Assembly (NCBI GenBank): GCA_913043005.1
Contig: CAJWKU010000002.1
Span: 1 to 64,000, forward strand
Direction: 5' to 3'
DNA: 64,000 nt
Origin: an uncultured Cryomorphaceae bacterium
Lineage (GTDB): Bacteria > Bacteroidota > Bacteroidia > Flavobacteriales > Schleiferiaceae
The notes beneath the pieces were generated by a model. That model saw only the letters and a program-made list of their open reading frames with translations. It did not search any database and was not told the DNA's origin. Below, piece by piece: positions 6,168 to 16,190 of the stretch. A program made the position numbers and the translations under genes. The first letter of the stretch is position 1; each line of letters opens with the position of its first letter.

Positions 6168-8654
6168 ATGGACTATATAGGAGAACATAGTCTTATTTCC
6201 TTTTTGGGAAGGGCAAGCGTAGCGTTGTCTTTTGCAGGGGCTTTGGCAACTGTATTTTTTTATAGCCTCTACTTTTTTAGTTCAAGTGAGAAAAAAAGAT
6301 ATAATCACAGTGGCATAAAATCGGCGGGCAGGTTAAGTTTTGCCTTTCACTCGATCGGTGTCCTTGGCACAATCGGAATTCTTTTTACTGCGTTATTTAA
6401 CCACTGGTTTGAATTTGATTATGTTTGGCGACATAGCTCTCTGGAGATGCCTATGAAATATATAGCATCTTGTTTTTGGGAAGGTCAAGAAGGTAGTTTT
6501 TTACTCTGGACAACATGGCACGTAATACTTGGCTGGGTATTAGTTGGAACGGCAAAAAAATGGGAGTTTGGTACTTTGATGCTACTAGCGATGGTTCAAG
6601 TTTTCTTAACATCCATGCTTCTTGGTATATATATCGGGGATTTAAAAATTGGATCTTCTCCTTTTATTTTAATTCGAGAATTACCAGAAAACATAGGACT
6701 TCCCTGGACCGAACTGCGTGATTATCTAATTCGATTGCCATCTCTCAGGAATGGGCAAGGGCTTAATCCTCTTCTTCAAAACTATTGGATGGTGATTCAT
6801 CCTCCAACCCTATTTCTTGGCTTTGCATCGGTAACCATTCCATTTTTATTTGCCTTAACAGGAATTTTAGAAAAAAAATATTATGAATGGGTTATTCCTG
6901 CACTTCCATGGACTTTTTTCGGGATTTCCATATTAGGAACTGGTGTTCTAATGGGTGGTGCATGGGCCTATGAAGCACTGAGCTTTGGTGGATTTTGGGC
7001 ATGGGACCCCGTTGAGAATTCGAGCTTAGTTCCATGGCTAACACTTGTTGCTGCGGGACACTTGATGATGATAGTAAAACATAAGAAATCAGCTCCTGCG
7101 TCAGCACTTTTTTTAACTATACTCTCATTTTTACTTGTTCTTTACTCCACATTTTTAACTAGATCAGGAATTCTTGGGGAAACATCTGTTCATGCTTTTG
7201 TTGACTTAGGTCTAAATGGTCAACTCATTACCTTCTTAGGATTCTTTTCAATTGGATCAATATTTATCTATTTATTCCATTGGAAAAATTTCCCTAAAAG
7301 TCCTTCAGAAGAAGCTTTTAGCTCAAGAGAGTTTTGGATGTTCATTGGTTCGATGACCCTATTAATTTCAGCGGCACAGATAACTTTTAGTACCAGTATT
7401 CCAGTTCTCAATAAATTCATTGGTCCCGAGGGGATTTTACCGATTCTAGTCAATCCAATGGCTCCTCCTGCTGATGCTGCCAAGCATTTCAATAGTCTCC
7501 AAATTCCACTAGCTCTTGTAATCACTAGCCTTCTAGCTATTGGTCCTTTTTTGCGCTGGAAAGAAACCCCTAATGCCTTATTCAATCGAATACTCCCATC
7601 ATTTATTATTTCGATAATAATAAGTGCCTTATGTATTTGGGGGTTGGAACTCTTTAATCCTTTATACGCAGCTCTATTGTTCGTCTCCATATTCGGAGTT
7701 TTTAGTAATGCAGACTATTGGATACGCATCGTTCGTGGGCGTTGGACTACCAGCGGAATGGCACTTGCACATCTCGGGTTTTCACTAGTATTAGTAGGAG
7801 CCCTCATTAGTAATGGGAAAAAAGAGGCTATTAGTACAAATGCAACATACATACATGAAGACTTCCCCTCAAACGAAAATATTCTTTTACCACTTAATGA
7901 TACAGTTTCAATGTATCCTTATTACGTTGCATGGCGAAACGAAAGAACCGAAGGCCATAACCGAGTATTTGATGTGGATTTTTACGAAACTGAAGGTGCT
8001 TCAACATGGGATGACTTCAAACGTCCAGAATTAAAGCCAGCATTTACTCTAAATCCATTCATCCAAATTAACGCTAGGATGGGAAATGTTAGAGAGCCCA
8101 GCACAAAGCATTTTTGGAATAGAGACGTTTACACATACATAAGCTATGCAGATTTAAGACCGCTAAATGAGAAAAATGGAGATTGGTCAGAACCTATGGA
8201 AGCTGTTCTCGAGAGTGGAGAGGAAGTATTTCTTTTCAACGAATATCTACTTTACTGCGATACTCTAAATGTTCAAAATGCCTCGATAAACCAAAATTCA
8301 GGAGAAATAGAGCACTTAGACCTAGAATTAGATCTAATTCTGAAATCAATGAATGGTGGTGAAACAAATCTGACGCTCCCTTACCATTTGGATGGTAACG
8401 AAGCACAGACTTCGGAGATAGAACTGGAAGAAAAGGGTTTGAAATTTCGATTTGATGGTGTTGCAACTGCTGAAGGTAAATTTAATATTACAGCATGGGA
8501 AAAAAATAATGGAGATCCCCCATTCGTTTTATTACAGGCATTTATATTCCCATATATAAACTTACTTTGGCTTGGATCAATATTAATGGGTATGGGAACT
8601 CTACTTGCCGTTTGGAAGCGAGTTTATCGAGCAATTAATGAAAATAAAAAGTGA
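6168..8654 (+). CDS. ccmF: Cytochrome c haem lyase subunit CcmF
   Basis: An 828-residue polytopic protein, longer than the roughly 650 residues of the E. coli form because of a large domain before the last helix (residues about 560-800). CcmF takes haem from CcmE and attaches it to apocytochrome c. The WWD-type haem motif GGFWAWDPVENSSLVPW is at 274-290, flanked by candidate axial histidines H211 (VIHPPTLF) and H298. CcmG and CcmH, usual partners, are not encoded here. The stop overlaps the GTG start of the next gene (GTGA). Confidence 0.95.
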   Translation: MDYIGEHSLISFLGRASVALSFAGALATVFFYSLYFFSSSEKKRYNHSGIKSAGRLSFAFHSIGVLGTIGILFTALFNHWFEFDYVWRHSSLEMPMKYIASCFWEGQEGSFLLWTTWHVILGWVLVGTAKKWEFGTLMLLAMVQVFLTSMLLGIYIGDLKIGSSPFILIRELPENIGLPWTELRDYLIRLPSLRNGQGLNPLLQNYWMVIHPPTLFLGFASVTIPFLFALTGILEKKYYEWVIPALPWTFFGISILGTGVLMGGAWAYEALSFGGFWAWDPVENSSLVPWLTLVAAGHLMMIVKHKKSAPASALFLTILSFLLVLYSTFLTRSGILGETSVHAFVDLGLNGQLITFLGFFSIGSIFIYLFHWKNFPKSPSEEAFSSREFWMFIGSMTLLISAAQITFSTSIPVLNKFIGPEGILPILVNPMAPPADAAKHFNSLQIPLALVITSLLAIGPFLRWKETPNALFNRILPSFIISIIISALCIWGLELFNPLYAALLFVSIFGVFSNADYWIRIVRGRWTTSGMALAHLGFSLVLVGALISNGKKEAISTNATYIHEDFPSNENILLPLNDTVSMYPYYVAWRNERTEGHNRVFDVDFYETEGASTWDDFKRPELKPAFTLNPFIQINARMGNVREPSTKHFWNRDVYTYISYADLRPLNEKNGDWSEPMEAVLESGEEVFLFNEYLLYCDTLNVQNASINQNSGEIEHLDLELDLILKSMNGGETNLTLPYHLDGNEAQTSEIELEEKGLKFRFDGVATAEGKFNITAWEKNNGDPPFVLLQAFIFPYINLLWLGSILMGMGTLLAVWKRVYRAINENKK

Positions 8655-9376
8655 TACAAATCTGGGTTATCCTTGGGCGCGGACCTCTAGGTAATGCATT
8701 AAAATCAAGACTTGGAGACAAGTGTATTCAATTAGCAAGCCGAAATTGGATCAAGGACCCCATTGATTTCCCCTCTGAGGCAAAAGGTGTTTTTCTCGCT
8801 GTACCTGACGATCAAATAGTTAACTTCGCTAATGGTCTTTTGCAAAAGAATATTTCCATTCCCATTTTTCATTGTTCAGGGGTTACTCCCTTATCCTCTA
8901 TTTCTTTTTATGCAAAATCAGGAGTTTGGTATCCGATGCAATCCTTTAAAGGCAAAAATATTCCATGGCATGATTTTCCTGTTTTTTGGGAAGTTCTTGA
9001 CCCCTTAATGCTTCCTGTTTTAGAACAGTTTCATATGGACCTAAATATCCCAAAAGGTTTGATTCATTCAAGTGAAATGAGAAGTAAGTATCATCTAGCA
9101 GCAGTATTTGCTAATAATTTTTTAAACCATCAAATTGGGATACTTCAAGAATACTGCTCCTTGAGTGGAATAAATCCATCATTTTTTGATTCCATGATAG
9201 AAAAGTCAATTAGCAATGCGATTTCAACTAAAGCGTATGATATTCAGACGGGTCCCGCGCATCGCGGGGATCAAATAACATTGGAAAGACATTTAGAAAT
9301 GCTCCCTGAGAGAATGCAAAATATTTATAAAATTATTAGTAGTAGTATTGCTGAAATTAAAATGAGAGAAAATTGA
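8651..9376 (+). CDS. Rossmann-fold protein with DUF2520 domain
   Basis: A 241-residue protein. The N-terminus has a dinucleotide-binding signature in short form (ILGRGPLGNAL) and later VFLAVPDDQI, as in ketopantoate reductase- or F420-type dehydrogenases; the C-terminal helical half corresponds to DUF2520. The substrate is unknown. The GTG start overlaps the ccmF stop and its own stop overlaps the next gene's TTG start, so the gene is locked into the operon. In Bacteroidota this gene is commonly next to the KdsC-like phosphatase and maf, as here. Confidence 0.85.
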   Translation: MIQIWVILGRGPLGNALKSRLGDKCIQLASRNWIKDPIDFPSEAKGVFLAVPDDQIVNFANGLLQKNISIPIFHCSGVTPLSSISFYAKSGVWYPMQSFKGKNIPWHDFPVFWEVLDPLMLPVLEQFHMDLNIPKGLIHSSEMRSKYHLAAVFANNFLNHQIGILQEYCSLSGINPSFFDSMIEKSISNAISTKAYDIQTGPAHRGDQITLERHLEMLPERMQNIYKIISSSIAEIKMREN

Positions 9377-9891
9377 ACTACAAATTACTTTTAAAAGAAA
9401 TAACCACATTTGTTTTTGATGTTGATGGCGTATTGACTGATGGGACCGTACTTGCTTTACCCAACCAAGAACCCATAAGAAGTTTTAATTCAAAAGATGG
9501 TTACGCACTTCAACTTGCAGTGAGAAAAGGTTACAAAGTTGCCATTATTACAGGTGGTAAGTCTCAAGCGGTAAAAGAAAGACTTGAAGGCTTAGGAGTT
9601 AAGGATATTTGGCTGGGCGCTTCAAATAAAATTGAAGCCTTAGAGGAATTAACCATTATGTATGGTATTGAATCAAAAAATATAGCATATATGGGTGATG
9701 ATATACCAGACTATGAGGTACTGAAGCAAGTTGGATTGAGTACATGCCCAAAAGATGCAGCTCCTGAAATCAGAGGTGTTTGCAGATACATATCACCTAT
9801 TAACGGTGGGAAAGGTTGCGTCAGGGATTTAATAGAGCAAGTTTTAAAAATCCAAGGTGATTGGATGAAGAAAGAAGATATAATATGGTAA
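9373..9891 (+). CDS. KdsC-like HAD phosphatase
   Basis: A 172-residue HAD-superfamily hydrolase of the KdsC type (C0 subclass). Family role: dephosphorylation of KDO 8-phosphate on the way to lipopolysaccharide KDO. The catalytic motif I DVDGVLTDG is at residues 16-24 (nucleophile D16, acid D18), motif II is ITGG, and motif III/IV is MGDDIPDYEVL. The start is TTG, overlapping the upstream stop as TTGA. No kdsA or kdsB is nearby, so a different sugar phosphate cannot be excluded. It overlaps maf by 7 nt. Confidence 0.88.
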   Translation: MNYKLLLKEITTFVFDVDGVLTDGTVLALPNQEPIRSFNSKDGYALQLAVRKGYKVAIITGGKSQAVKERLEGLGVKDIWLGASNKIEALEELTIMYGIESKNIAYMGDDIPDYEVLKQVGLSTCPKDAAPEIRGVCRYISPINGGKGCVRDLIEQVLKIQGDWMKKEDIIW

Positions 9892-10484
9892 ACGCAAAAA
9901 TACCTCTAGAATTAAAAGGGAAATTAATTCTTGGATCAAAATCCCCCAGGCGAAGTGAATTACTAAAAATATTAAATATACCTTTTGAGATAAGAACTTC
10001 AGAGGCAGATGAAGTTTCACCTCCGGGACTAAATGACATTGAAACTGTCTCTTGGGTTGCTCGTCAAAAGTCTGATGCATTATTAACAACATTAAATTCT
10101 GGAGAAATACTTCTTACCGCTGATACTGAAGTTTGGATGGATGGAATTCGATACGGAAAGCCAAAAGATATAGATGATTGTCAGAAAATGCTATCAAGAT
10201 TAAGTGGTCGTGAACATCGAGTTATAACCTCAGTTTGGGCAACAGATGGTAAAATATGGAATAATTGCTCTAACCTAACACTAGTGACCTTTGAGAATCT
10301 ACCCTCGAAATGGATTGAATGGTATGTGGAAAATTATAAACCCTTTGACAAAGCAGGTGGTTATGGTGCTCAAGAATGGATTGGTCATATCGGCATCAAA
10401 AGCATCGAAGGATCTTACAACAATGTAAAAGGTCTTCCATTAATAGCTGTTCTTGAAGTTTTAAATCCATGGATGATCTCTTAA
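9885..10484 (+). CDS. maf: Maf-type nucleoside triphosphate pyrophosphatase
   Basis: A 199-residue Maf/Ham1-fold protein that hydrolyses non-canonical NTPs, and was first described as a septum inhibitor. The signature SKSPRRSELL is at residues about 19-28, followed by the acidic ADTEVW and the C-terminal GSYNNVKGLP. I chose the ATG at 9885 over an in-frame TTG at 9861, because the ATG begins just before the family core and overlaps the phosphatase stop by 7 nt. Last gene of the ccm operon. Confidence 0.92.
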   Translation: MVNAKIPLELKGKLILGSKSPRRSELLKILNIPFEIRTSEADEVSPPGLNDIETVSWVARQKSDALLTTLNSGEILLTADTEVWMDGIRYGKPKDIDDCQKMLSRLSGREHRVITSVWATDGKIWNNCSNLTLVTFENLPSKWIEWYVENYKPFDKAGGYGAQEWIGHIGIKSIEGSYNNVKGLPLIAVLEVLNPWMIS

Positions 10485-10517
10485 TCTTCCTATGAAGAAA
10501 TAATTATATTGCCAAAT

Positions 10518-11942
10518 ATGAAGAAACGACCTTCACTTTTCTACTCGTTATTGCCTATTCTTTTTTTGGTCTTTGCCCTATTTATAAATGTTAGAATATT
10601 TGGAGACAGTAGTTTGGATGGTAGCAACCAATTAATACTATTGCTTGCCGCAGGATTTGCAGCGGTTTTAGCAAAATTTCAAGGAATTAATACCAATGAT
10701 ATTTGGAGAGGAATTCAAGGCACCCTTCAAGACAGTACTAAAGCGGTTCTTATTTTACTCATGGTGGGAGCGTTGACAGGAAGTTGGATGGTATCTGGGA
10801 TTATTCCCACTCTCATCGTTTTTGGACTAAAAATTCTATCTCCGATTATTTTTTTACCAGCTAGCGTAGTGGTTTGTGCTCTTATAAGCTTAGCCACGGG
10901 ATCTTCTTGGGGAACCACGGCAACAATTGGAATCGCGTTAATGGGTGTTGGTCAATCATTAGGCTTTCCTCCCACTTGGATAGCGGGGGCAGTAATCTCA
11001 GGTGCTTATTTTGGAGATAAAATGTCACCAATCTCTGATACAACCAATTTAGCACCAGCAATGGCAGGAGCAGAATTAGCCCACCACATAAGGTACATGG
11101 CATTAACAAGTGGGCCGGCAGTTATAATTACTCTAATTGTTTTCACATTTATGGGTTTAGGATTTGATAACGGGTTATTATCTGGTGATATCCAAATCCT
11201 ATCGGACGAATTATCAAGCCGCTTTAATATAAGTGCCTGGCTTCTTTTGGTACCCATTCTTAGTATTGGATTAATAGCTTTAAGAATTGACGCCGTTGCA
11301 GCTATGGGTGTTGGTGCTATCCTCGGAGCTTTAACTGCATTTTTTGTGCAACCTGAAATAATCGCTGAAGTCGGTGGGAGCTCTGATATTGTTGGCCATT
11401 ACAAAGGAATTTTAACTAGTCTTTATGGATCTGTAAGTCTAGAAATGAAAAATCCATTACTTAATTCTCTCTTGCGCACGAAAGGGATGAGCGGAATGTT
11501 AGGAACAATATGGTTGGTAATTTGTGCTTTGACTTTTGGTGGCGTTTTAGAGGCATCTAAATTTCTAACAAGAATAACAGAGGCATTTTTAAGTGTTGCA
11601 AATAGCAGTGCTTCATTAATTATATCTACGCTAATAACTTGTGGTTTCATAAATGTTACTGCAGCTGATCAATATTTAGCTATTGTCGTGCCTGGAAGGA
11701 TGTTCAAGAAAGCATTTAGTAAAAGAGGACTTGCACCAGAGAACCTATCTAGAGCACTTGAAGACAGCGGAACTGTTACCTCAGTTTTAGTACCTTGGAA
11801 TACATGTGGAGCCTACCAATCCGCAACACTAGGAGTAGCTACAGGGGATTATTTTATTTACTGTTTTTTCAATTGGCTCAGCCCGATTATCAATCTATCC
11901 TTGGCATTAAGCGGTATCAGAATTAAGAAAATCAAGGAATAA
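10518..11942 (+). CDS. nhaC: Na+/H+ antiporter, NhaC family
   Basis: A 474-residue polytopic antiporter with about 11 hydrophobic segments. Family motifs include ATGSSWGTTATIGIALMGVG and GDKMSPISDTTNLAP. It exchanges cytoplasmic Na+ for H+, which fits an organism whose NQR pumps Na+ outward. I start at the ATG 10518; an in-frame TTG at 10509 would add only three residues. The gap from maf is 33 nt, so it may be read through from the ccm operon. No terminator is visible between them. Confidence 0.92.
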   Translation: MKKRPSLFYSLLPILFLVFALFINVRIFGDSSLDGSNQLILLLAAGFAAVLAKFQGINTNDIWRGIQGTLQDSTKAVLILLMVGALTGSWMVSGIIPTLIVFGLKILSPIIFLPASVVVCALISLATGSSWGTTATIGIALMGVGQSLGFPPTWIAGAVISGAYFGDKMSPISDTTNLAPAMAGAELAHHIRYMALTSGPAVIITLIVFTFMGLGFDNGLLSGDIQILSDELSSRFNISAWLLLVPILSIGLIALRIDAVAAMGVGAILGALTAFFVQPEIIAEVGGSSDIVGHYKGILTSLYGSVSLEMKNPLLNSLLRTKGMSGMLGTIWLVICALTFGGVLEASKFLTRITEAFLSVANSSASLIISTLITCGFINVTAADQYLAIVVPGRMFKKAFSKRGLAPENLSRALEDSGTVTSVLVPWNTCGAYQSATLGVATGDYFIYCFFNWLSPIINLSLALSGIRIKKIKE

Positions 11943-12035
11943 ATAAACTCTACACAAATTTTTAATGCGCAGATCATTGTTTTCATCTTTACTTGAAAAA
12001 ATATAAATTAGCAATATTATTATAACTCCAAGATC

Positions 12036-12245
12036 ATGAAATATCTTTTAATACCTCTATTTATTTTAATTATAACCACTAGCTGCGATAGATTAACCAA
12101 CAGAGATAGAGTAGCTTGTTGTTGTACGGAGGAGTATGATCCGGTATGTGTAGAAAGAAGAGGCATCCAAATAGAATACGATAACACCTGCTATGCTTTA
12201 TGCGACGGTTATACGACAGCTGATTTTGTCACTTGTGTGCCTTAA
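12036..12245 (+). CDS. Small Kazal-like lipoprotein
   Basis: A 69-residue protein with a lipoprotein signal peptide (lipobox TTSC, C17) and a mature part that is essentially one Kazal-type domain. The pattern C-TEEYDPVC-x12-YDNTCYALCDG-x9-C matches the family's CxxxYDPVC...TYxNxCxAxCxG order. Kazal domains inhibit serine proteases by inserting a reactive loop, here around VERRGIQ. The sequence is rich in cysteine (seven after the lipobox), unusual for a cytosolic product and consistent with export. It is a single gene between nhaC and a glycosyltransferase. Confidence 0.8.
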   Translation: MKYLLIPLFILIITTSCDRLTNRDRVACCCTEEYDPVCVERRGIQIEYDNTCYALCDGYTTADFVTCVP

Positions 12246-12316
12246 TAGAAAGTATTAGCCTTTTGTCATAGTAAAGATTCAAAATATGACAATCAAAATA
12301 GTCTAATTTTAGACAT

Positions 12317-13036
12317 ATGAAAGTTCTCAGCATTGTAATACCGGCATTTAACGAGGAGTCTACTATTCAGAAAATTTTAGATAAAATTAAAAATGTAGAA
12401 TTACCTCAAGATTGGGGTAAGGAAATTGTTGTTATCAATGATAATAGCAACGACAAGACTGAGGAGCTAATACTTTCATATATGAAGCAAAATGTAGAGA
12501 TGATTATTTCTTATGATTATCATAAAGTTAACCGAGGGAAAGGAGCGGCTCTACACACGGGTATTTCCAAAGCAACTGGAGATTATATAATAATTCAAGA
12601 TGCTGATTTAGAATATAACCCAGAAGAGTATAACGATATGCTTCGTCCTATTATCAATGGTCATGCAGATGTCGTCTACGGTTCAAGATTTCTCGGCGGC
12701 AAACCTCACAGAATTTTATTTTTTTGGCATTCTATTGGAAATAAATTTTTAACATTTTTATCTAATATGTTTACCAATCTGAATCTAACAGATATGGAAA
12801 CTTGCTACAAATTATTTCGAAGAGACCTCATTCAATCGCTTGTTTTAAGGGAAAATCGTTTTGGATTTGAACCTGAAGTAACAGCAAAAATATCAAGAAT
12901 AAAAAATATCCGTATTTATGAAGTGGGCATTAGTTATTACGGAAGAACCTTTGAAGAAGGTAAAAAAATTAGCTGGAAAGATGGGGTTCGAGCAATTTAT
13001 TGCATTCTAAAATATGGAATATTCAGATTTAATTGA
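12317..13036 (+). CDS. Family 2 glycosyltransferase, dolichyl/polyprenyl-phosphate type
   Basis: A 239-residue GT-A fold transferase of the DPM1/GtrB group without membrane helices. The N-terminal VIPAFNEESTIQKIL and EIVVINDNSNDKTEE bind the nucleotide sugar, IIQDADLEYNPEEY carries the DxD metal motif, and YGSRFLGG and the C-terminal SYYGRTFEEGKKISWKDG are typical. It probably loads a sugar onto polyprenyl phosphate for envelope or protein glycosylation. The variant box TAATTTTA (12304-12311) ends 5 nt before the ATG. A terminator follows. Confidence 0.88.
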   Translation: MKVLSIVIPAFNEESTIQKILDKIKNVELPQDWGKEIVVINDNSNDKTEELILSYMKQNVEMIISYDYHKVNRGKGAALHTGISKATGDYIIIQDADLEYNPEEYNDMLRPIINGHADVVYGSRFLGGKPHRILFFWHSIGNKFLTFLSNMFTNLNLTDMETCYKLFRRDLIQSLVLRENRFGFEPEVTAKISRIKNIRIYEVGISYYGRTFEEGKKISWKDGVRAIYCILKYGIFRFN

Positions 13037-13055
13037 TCCCAATAATAAATTCAAA

Positions 13056-13089
13056 TAAAAAAAGGGTCTCCATTCGGAGACCCTTTTTA
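13056..13089. terminator. Bidirectional terminator between convergent genes
   Basis: The perfect 9-bp stem AGGGTCTCC/GGAGACCCT (13063-13084) with loop ATTC is flanked by A-run and T-run. It serves the glycosyltransferase (plus) and dnaK (minus). Confidence 0.92.
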
Positions 13090-13118
13090 TACTTCGGGTT
13101 AAGTCAAAAATTCAATTT

Positions 13119-15020
13119 TTATTCTTCCTCTTTAACTTCTTCAAATTCCACATCAGTTACATCGTCAGATCCTCCATCAGCAGATCCACCTTCAGGGGCT
13201 CCTCCCTCTTGAGCAGCTCCCTCTTGGGCTTTATACATTTCTTCAGATGCGTTTTTCCATGCCTCATTTATAGTTTCCATAGCCACATCAATAGCACTAA
13301 TTTCTTGGCTAGCATGTGCCTTCTTTAGATTTTCTAGTGCTTCTTCAATAGCAGCTTTTTTATCTCCCAGCTTATCTCCAAATTCTCCTAACTGCTTTTC
13401 CGTTTGAAATACCATCTGGTCTGCAGCATTCAATTTGTCCACTCGTTCTTTAGCATCTTTATCGGTTTCCGCATTAGCCTCAGCCTCCTGTTTCATTTTT
13501 TCGATTTCTTCCGAACTTAAACCCGAGGATGCTTCAATACGAATCTTTTGTTCCTTACCTGTGGCTTTATCCTTTGCACTAACATTCAAAATACCATTGG
13601 CATCGATATCAAATGTAACCTCAACTTGGGGAGTGCCTCTTGGAGCTGGAGGAATACCATCTAAATGAAAACGCCCGATAGTTTTATTATCCTTAGCCAT
13701 TGGCCGCTCGCCTTGAAGGATATGTATTTCTACACTCGGCTGATTATCGCTAGCCGTTGAAAATACTTCAGATTTTTTTGAAGGAATAGTTGTATTCGCT
13801 TCGATTAACTTGGTCATCACAGAACCCATTGTTTCAATCCCTAGAGAGAGAGGAGTAACATCAAGAAGTAAAACATCTTTAACATCGCCTGCTAAAACTC
13901 CTCCCTGTATGGCAGCTCCAATTGCTACAACTTCATCAGGATTTACTCCTTTATTTGGCTCTTTACCGAAAAACTTGGTTACTGCATCTTGAATTGCAGG
14001 TATCCTAGTTGATCCTCCAACAAGAATTACATCATCAATATCACCAACTGATAACCCAGCATTTTTCAACGCGGACTTACAAGGAGCAATTGTTCTTTCA
14101 ATTAAATCAGCAGCTAGACGCTCAAACTCAGCACGTGTTAAAGAACGAACAATATGCTTCGGCCCACTTTCGGTGGCCGTAATGTAAGGCAAGTTAATTT
14201 CTGTAGTATTAGCGCTTGATAATTCTATTTTTGCCTTTTCAGCAGCCTCTTTTAGACGCTGCAGAGCCATAGGGTCTTTGCGTAAATCTGTTCCTTCATC
14301 TTTGTTAAAGCCATCTGCAAGCCAATTAATGATACGATCATCAAAATCATCACCACCTAAGTGCGTATCTCCATCGGTAGATTTTACTTCAAAAACACCA
14401 TCACCTAATTCTAAGATAGAAACGTCATGGGTTCCACCACCACAATCAAAGACAACGAGCTTCATGTCTTTATTCATTTTATCAATACCATAAGCCAAGG
14501 CAGCAGCTGTTGGCTCATTAATAATTCTACGAACTGTTAAACCAGCTATTTCTCCCGCTTCTTTGGTGGCCTGCCTTTGAGAATCATTAAAATAAGCAGG
14601 CACCGTAATAACCGCTTCAGAAACATCTGTACCAAGGTAATCTTCAGCTGTTTTTTTCATCTTTTGAAGAATCATAGCGGATACCTCTTGAGGAGTATAC
14701 TTACGATCATCTATCTTCACTCTTGGAGTATCGTTGTCACCTTTAGCGATTCCATAGGGTACTCTTTTGACCTCTTTGGAAATATTTGAGTAGGACTCTC
14801 CCATGAACCTCTTTATTGAAAAAACTGTTTTTGTTGGGTTGGTGATAGCCTGACGCTTGGCAGGATCCCCCACTTTGCGCTCTCCACCTTCAACAAATCC
14901 AACAATTGAAGGTGTTGTGCGCTTGCCTTCCGCATTTGGGATTACAACTGCTTCATTTCCTTCCATAACGGAAACACACGAATTCGTAGTTCCCAAGTCG
15001 ATTCCTATAATTTTACCCAT
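13119..15020 (-). CDS. dnaK: Chaperone DnaK (Hsp70)
   Basis: A 633-residue Hsp70 with the standard layout: ATPase domain from [16 protein letters not shown], phosphate loop region [14 protein letters not shown], substrate domain with [16 protein letters not shown], then a helical lid and an acidic/glycine tail ending EEVKEEE. It folds nascent and stressed proteins with DnaJ and GrpE, neither of which is in the window. The gene is monocistronic, ending at a strong terminator. I see no CIRCE operator or clear TAnnTTTG box in the roughly 70 nt before the start. Confidence 0.98.
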   Translation of the reverse strand: MGKIIGIDLGTTNSCVSVMEGNEAVVIPNAEGKRTTPSIVGFVEGGERKVGDPAKRQAITNPTKTVFSIKRFMGESYSNISKEVKRVPYGIAKGDNDTPRVKIDDRKYTPQEVSAMILQKMKKTAEDYLGTDVSEAVITVPAYFNDSQRQATKEAGEIAGLTVRRIINEPTAAALAYGIDKMNKDMKLVVFDCGGGTHDVSILELGDGVFEVKSTDGDTHLGGDDFDDRIINWLADGFNKDEGTDLRKDPMALQRLKEAAEKAKIELSSANTTEINLPYITATESGPKHIVRSLTRAEFERLAADLIERTIAPCKSALKNAGLSVGDIDDVILVGGSTRIPAIQDAVTKFFGKEPNKGVNPDEVVAIGAAIQGGVLAGDVKDVLLLDVTPLSLGIETMGSVMTKLIEANTTIPSKKSEVFSTASDNQPSVEIHILQGERPMAKDNKTIGRFHLDGIPPAPRGTPQVEVTFDIDANGILNVSAKDKATGKEQKIRIEASSGLSSEEIEKMKQEAEANAETDKDAKERVDKLNAADQMVFQTEKQLGEFGDKLGDKKAAIEEALENLKKAHASQEISAIDVAMETINEAWKNASEEMYKAQEGAAQEGGAPEGGSADGGSDDVTDVEFEEVKEEE

Positions 15021-15090
15021 AATGGTTATTTATTCGATTTGGTTGCCATATAGACAATCATTATACCAAGACCAAAACTGAGACAAATTG

Positions 15091-16137
15091 TCAGTTACAT
15101 GTCAGAGTATCAAGAAAACTCGCCTTTGCAAACCTGAGTGGACATGTCATTCTGCCAAAAATGAGGCTATCAATTGAGGCCGATGTCAAACCGATATTAG
15201 GCCTATCTAAGCCTACCCTGCTCGCAAAAATACCCGCACCATTTTCTACATTGGTAAAAAAAGGAGGATCTTGGAGTATCGTATTCGATGGCTGAGAAAC
15301 AGATATGTAAGTTGCCAGATCATCTGATCCCGCTGTGAGATGAATAGAAAAACCTCGGAAAAATCTCATATACCCTGGCTTAACTGGTATTACCTCTGAC
15401 AAGAAAGTGTAATACGACTCATAACTTAGAGAAGTGCTTAAATAGCTCCCTCCATTTAACGAACTGCCGATTGTGTAGGGAAGAAAATATCTAACTGAAT
15501 GACGAGTGGAGTCATTTTGAGCCCCATCCGGCATCTCCATGTAAAGAAAATCAACATAGCCTTGATAAATACGAGCGTTCACGGCTTGATAAAACTCGAT
15601 TTCCGCACCCTTACTTGAGGTAAAGCTAAATCTCTGAGTTCCCTGAAAATTTGGACGTTTTATCCTAAAATCTTTTACCATAGGGGTCTCTGCGCTTGCA
15701 AAAGCACTACTCAAGCTGTCTTTTTTCAACAATAATTTATATGACCAATCAAGTCGATTATCATTTAATGTGAATTCGGGAATAACTAAACTGTATAGCC
15801 GATGTCCTTGATTGGTAAATAAACCAGAGTCCTTTGGAATATCTTGAGTTGTATTCAATGCTTTAGTCCAAAACAAATCTCCGTTATCTTTAAAAGCTTG
15901 CAGTTCCAAAACTAGATCCTTGTAATACAAACTGTCCGGATTGTTAATACCGCTGTTTGGACCATCTTGACCAAGGAAAGCTCGCCCTACTCTTACATAT
16001 TGAGTATCTGAATTCGGATTTAAAGCGCCGTACACCACGGGGATATCCTGAAATGGTGCAGTCACGACAAGTGTGTTATCGCAAGATATAAAACCAACTA
16101 AAAGACTAAAAAAAACAAATACTTCTTTTAAATTCAT
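15091..16137 (-). CDS. Large uncharacterised lipoprotein (DUF4249-like look)
   Basis: A 348-residue exported protein. From MNLKEVF the signal peptide ends in GFISC, a lipoprotein cleavage site. The mature part is beta-rich; the opening (TLVVTAPFQDIPVVYGALNP) resembles DUF4249 lipoproteins found widely in Bacteroidota, but I cannot confirm the family. I chose 16137 rather than 16158, because a perfect TATCTTTG box covers 16143-16150 and would lie inside the longer frame. Function unknown; probably displayed on the outer membrane. Monocistronic and divergent from panB. Confidence 0.75.
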   Translation of the reverse strand: MNLKEVFVFFSLLVGFISCDNTLVVTAPFQDIPVVYGALNPNSDTQYVRVGRAFLGQDGPNSGINNPDSLYYKDLVLELQAFKDNGDLFWTKALNTTQDIPKDSGLFTNQGHRLYSLVIPEFTLNDNRLDWSYKLLLKKDSLSSAFASAETPMVKDFRIKRPNFQGTQRFSFTSSKGAEIEFYQAVNARIYQGYVDFLYMEMPDGAQNDSTRHSVRYFLPYTIGSSLNGGSYLSTSLSYESYYTFLSEVIPVKPGYMRFFRGFSIHLTAGSDDLATYISVSQPSNTILQDPPFFTNVENGAGIFASRVGLDRPNIGLTSASIDSLIFGRMTCPLRFAKASFLDTLTCN

Positions 16138-16142
16138 GCGAA

Positions 16143-16150
16143 CAAAGATA
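16143..16150 (-). promoter_or_regulatory. -7 box for the 15091-16137 lipoprotein
   Basis: TATCTTTG on the minus strand ends 5 nt before the ATG at 16137, predicting a leader of about 2 nt. It decides the start codon. Confidence 0.65.
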
Positions 16151-16166
16151 CCACGCATAGCCTTTG

Positions 16167-16174
16167 TACTTTTG
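16167..16174 (+). promoter_or_regulatory. -7 box for panB
   Basis: TACTTTTG matches TAnnTTTG, 16 nt before the panB ATG. It is divergent from the minus-strand box at 16143-16150, with 16 bp between the two. Confidence 0.6.
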
Positions 16175-16190
16175 ATTAAAATATCTTAAA

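Noticed and set aside
7268-7690. 140-codon minus-strand frame inside ccmF
   Set aside because: An antisense shadow with no family features, promoter or neighbour.
13435-15081. Several plus-strand frames opposite dnaK
   Set aside because: Serine/proline-rich antisense shadows of a highly conserved gene.
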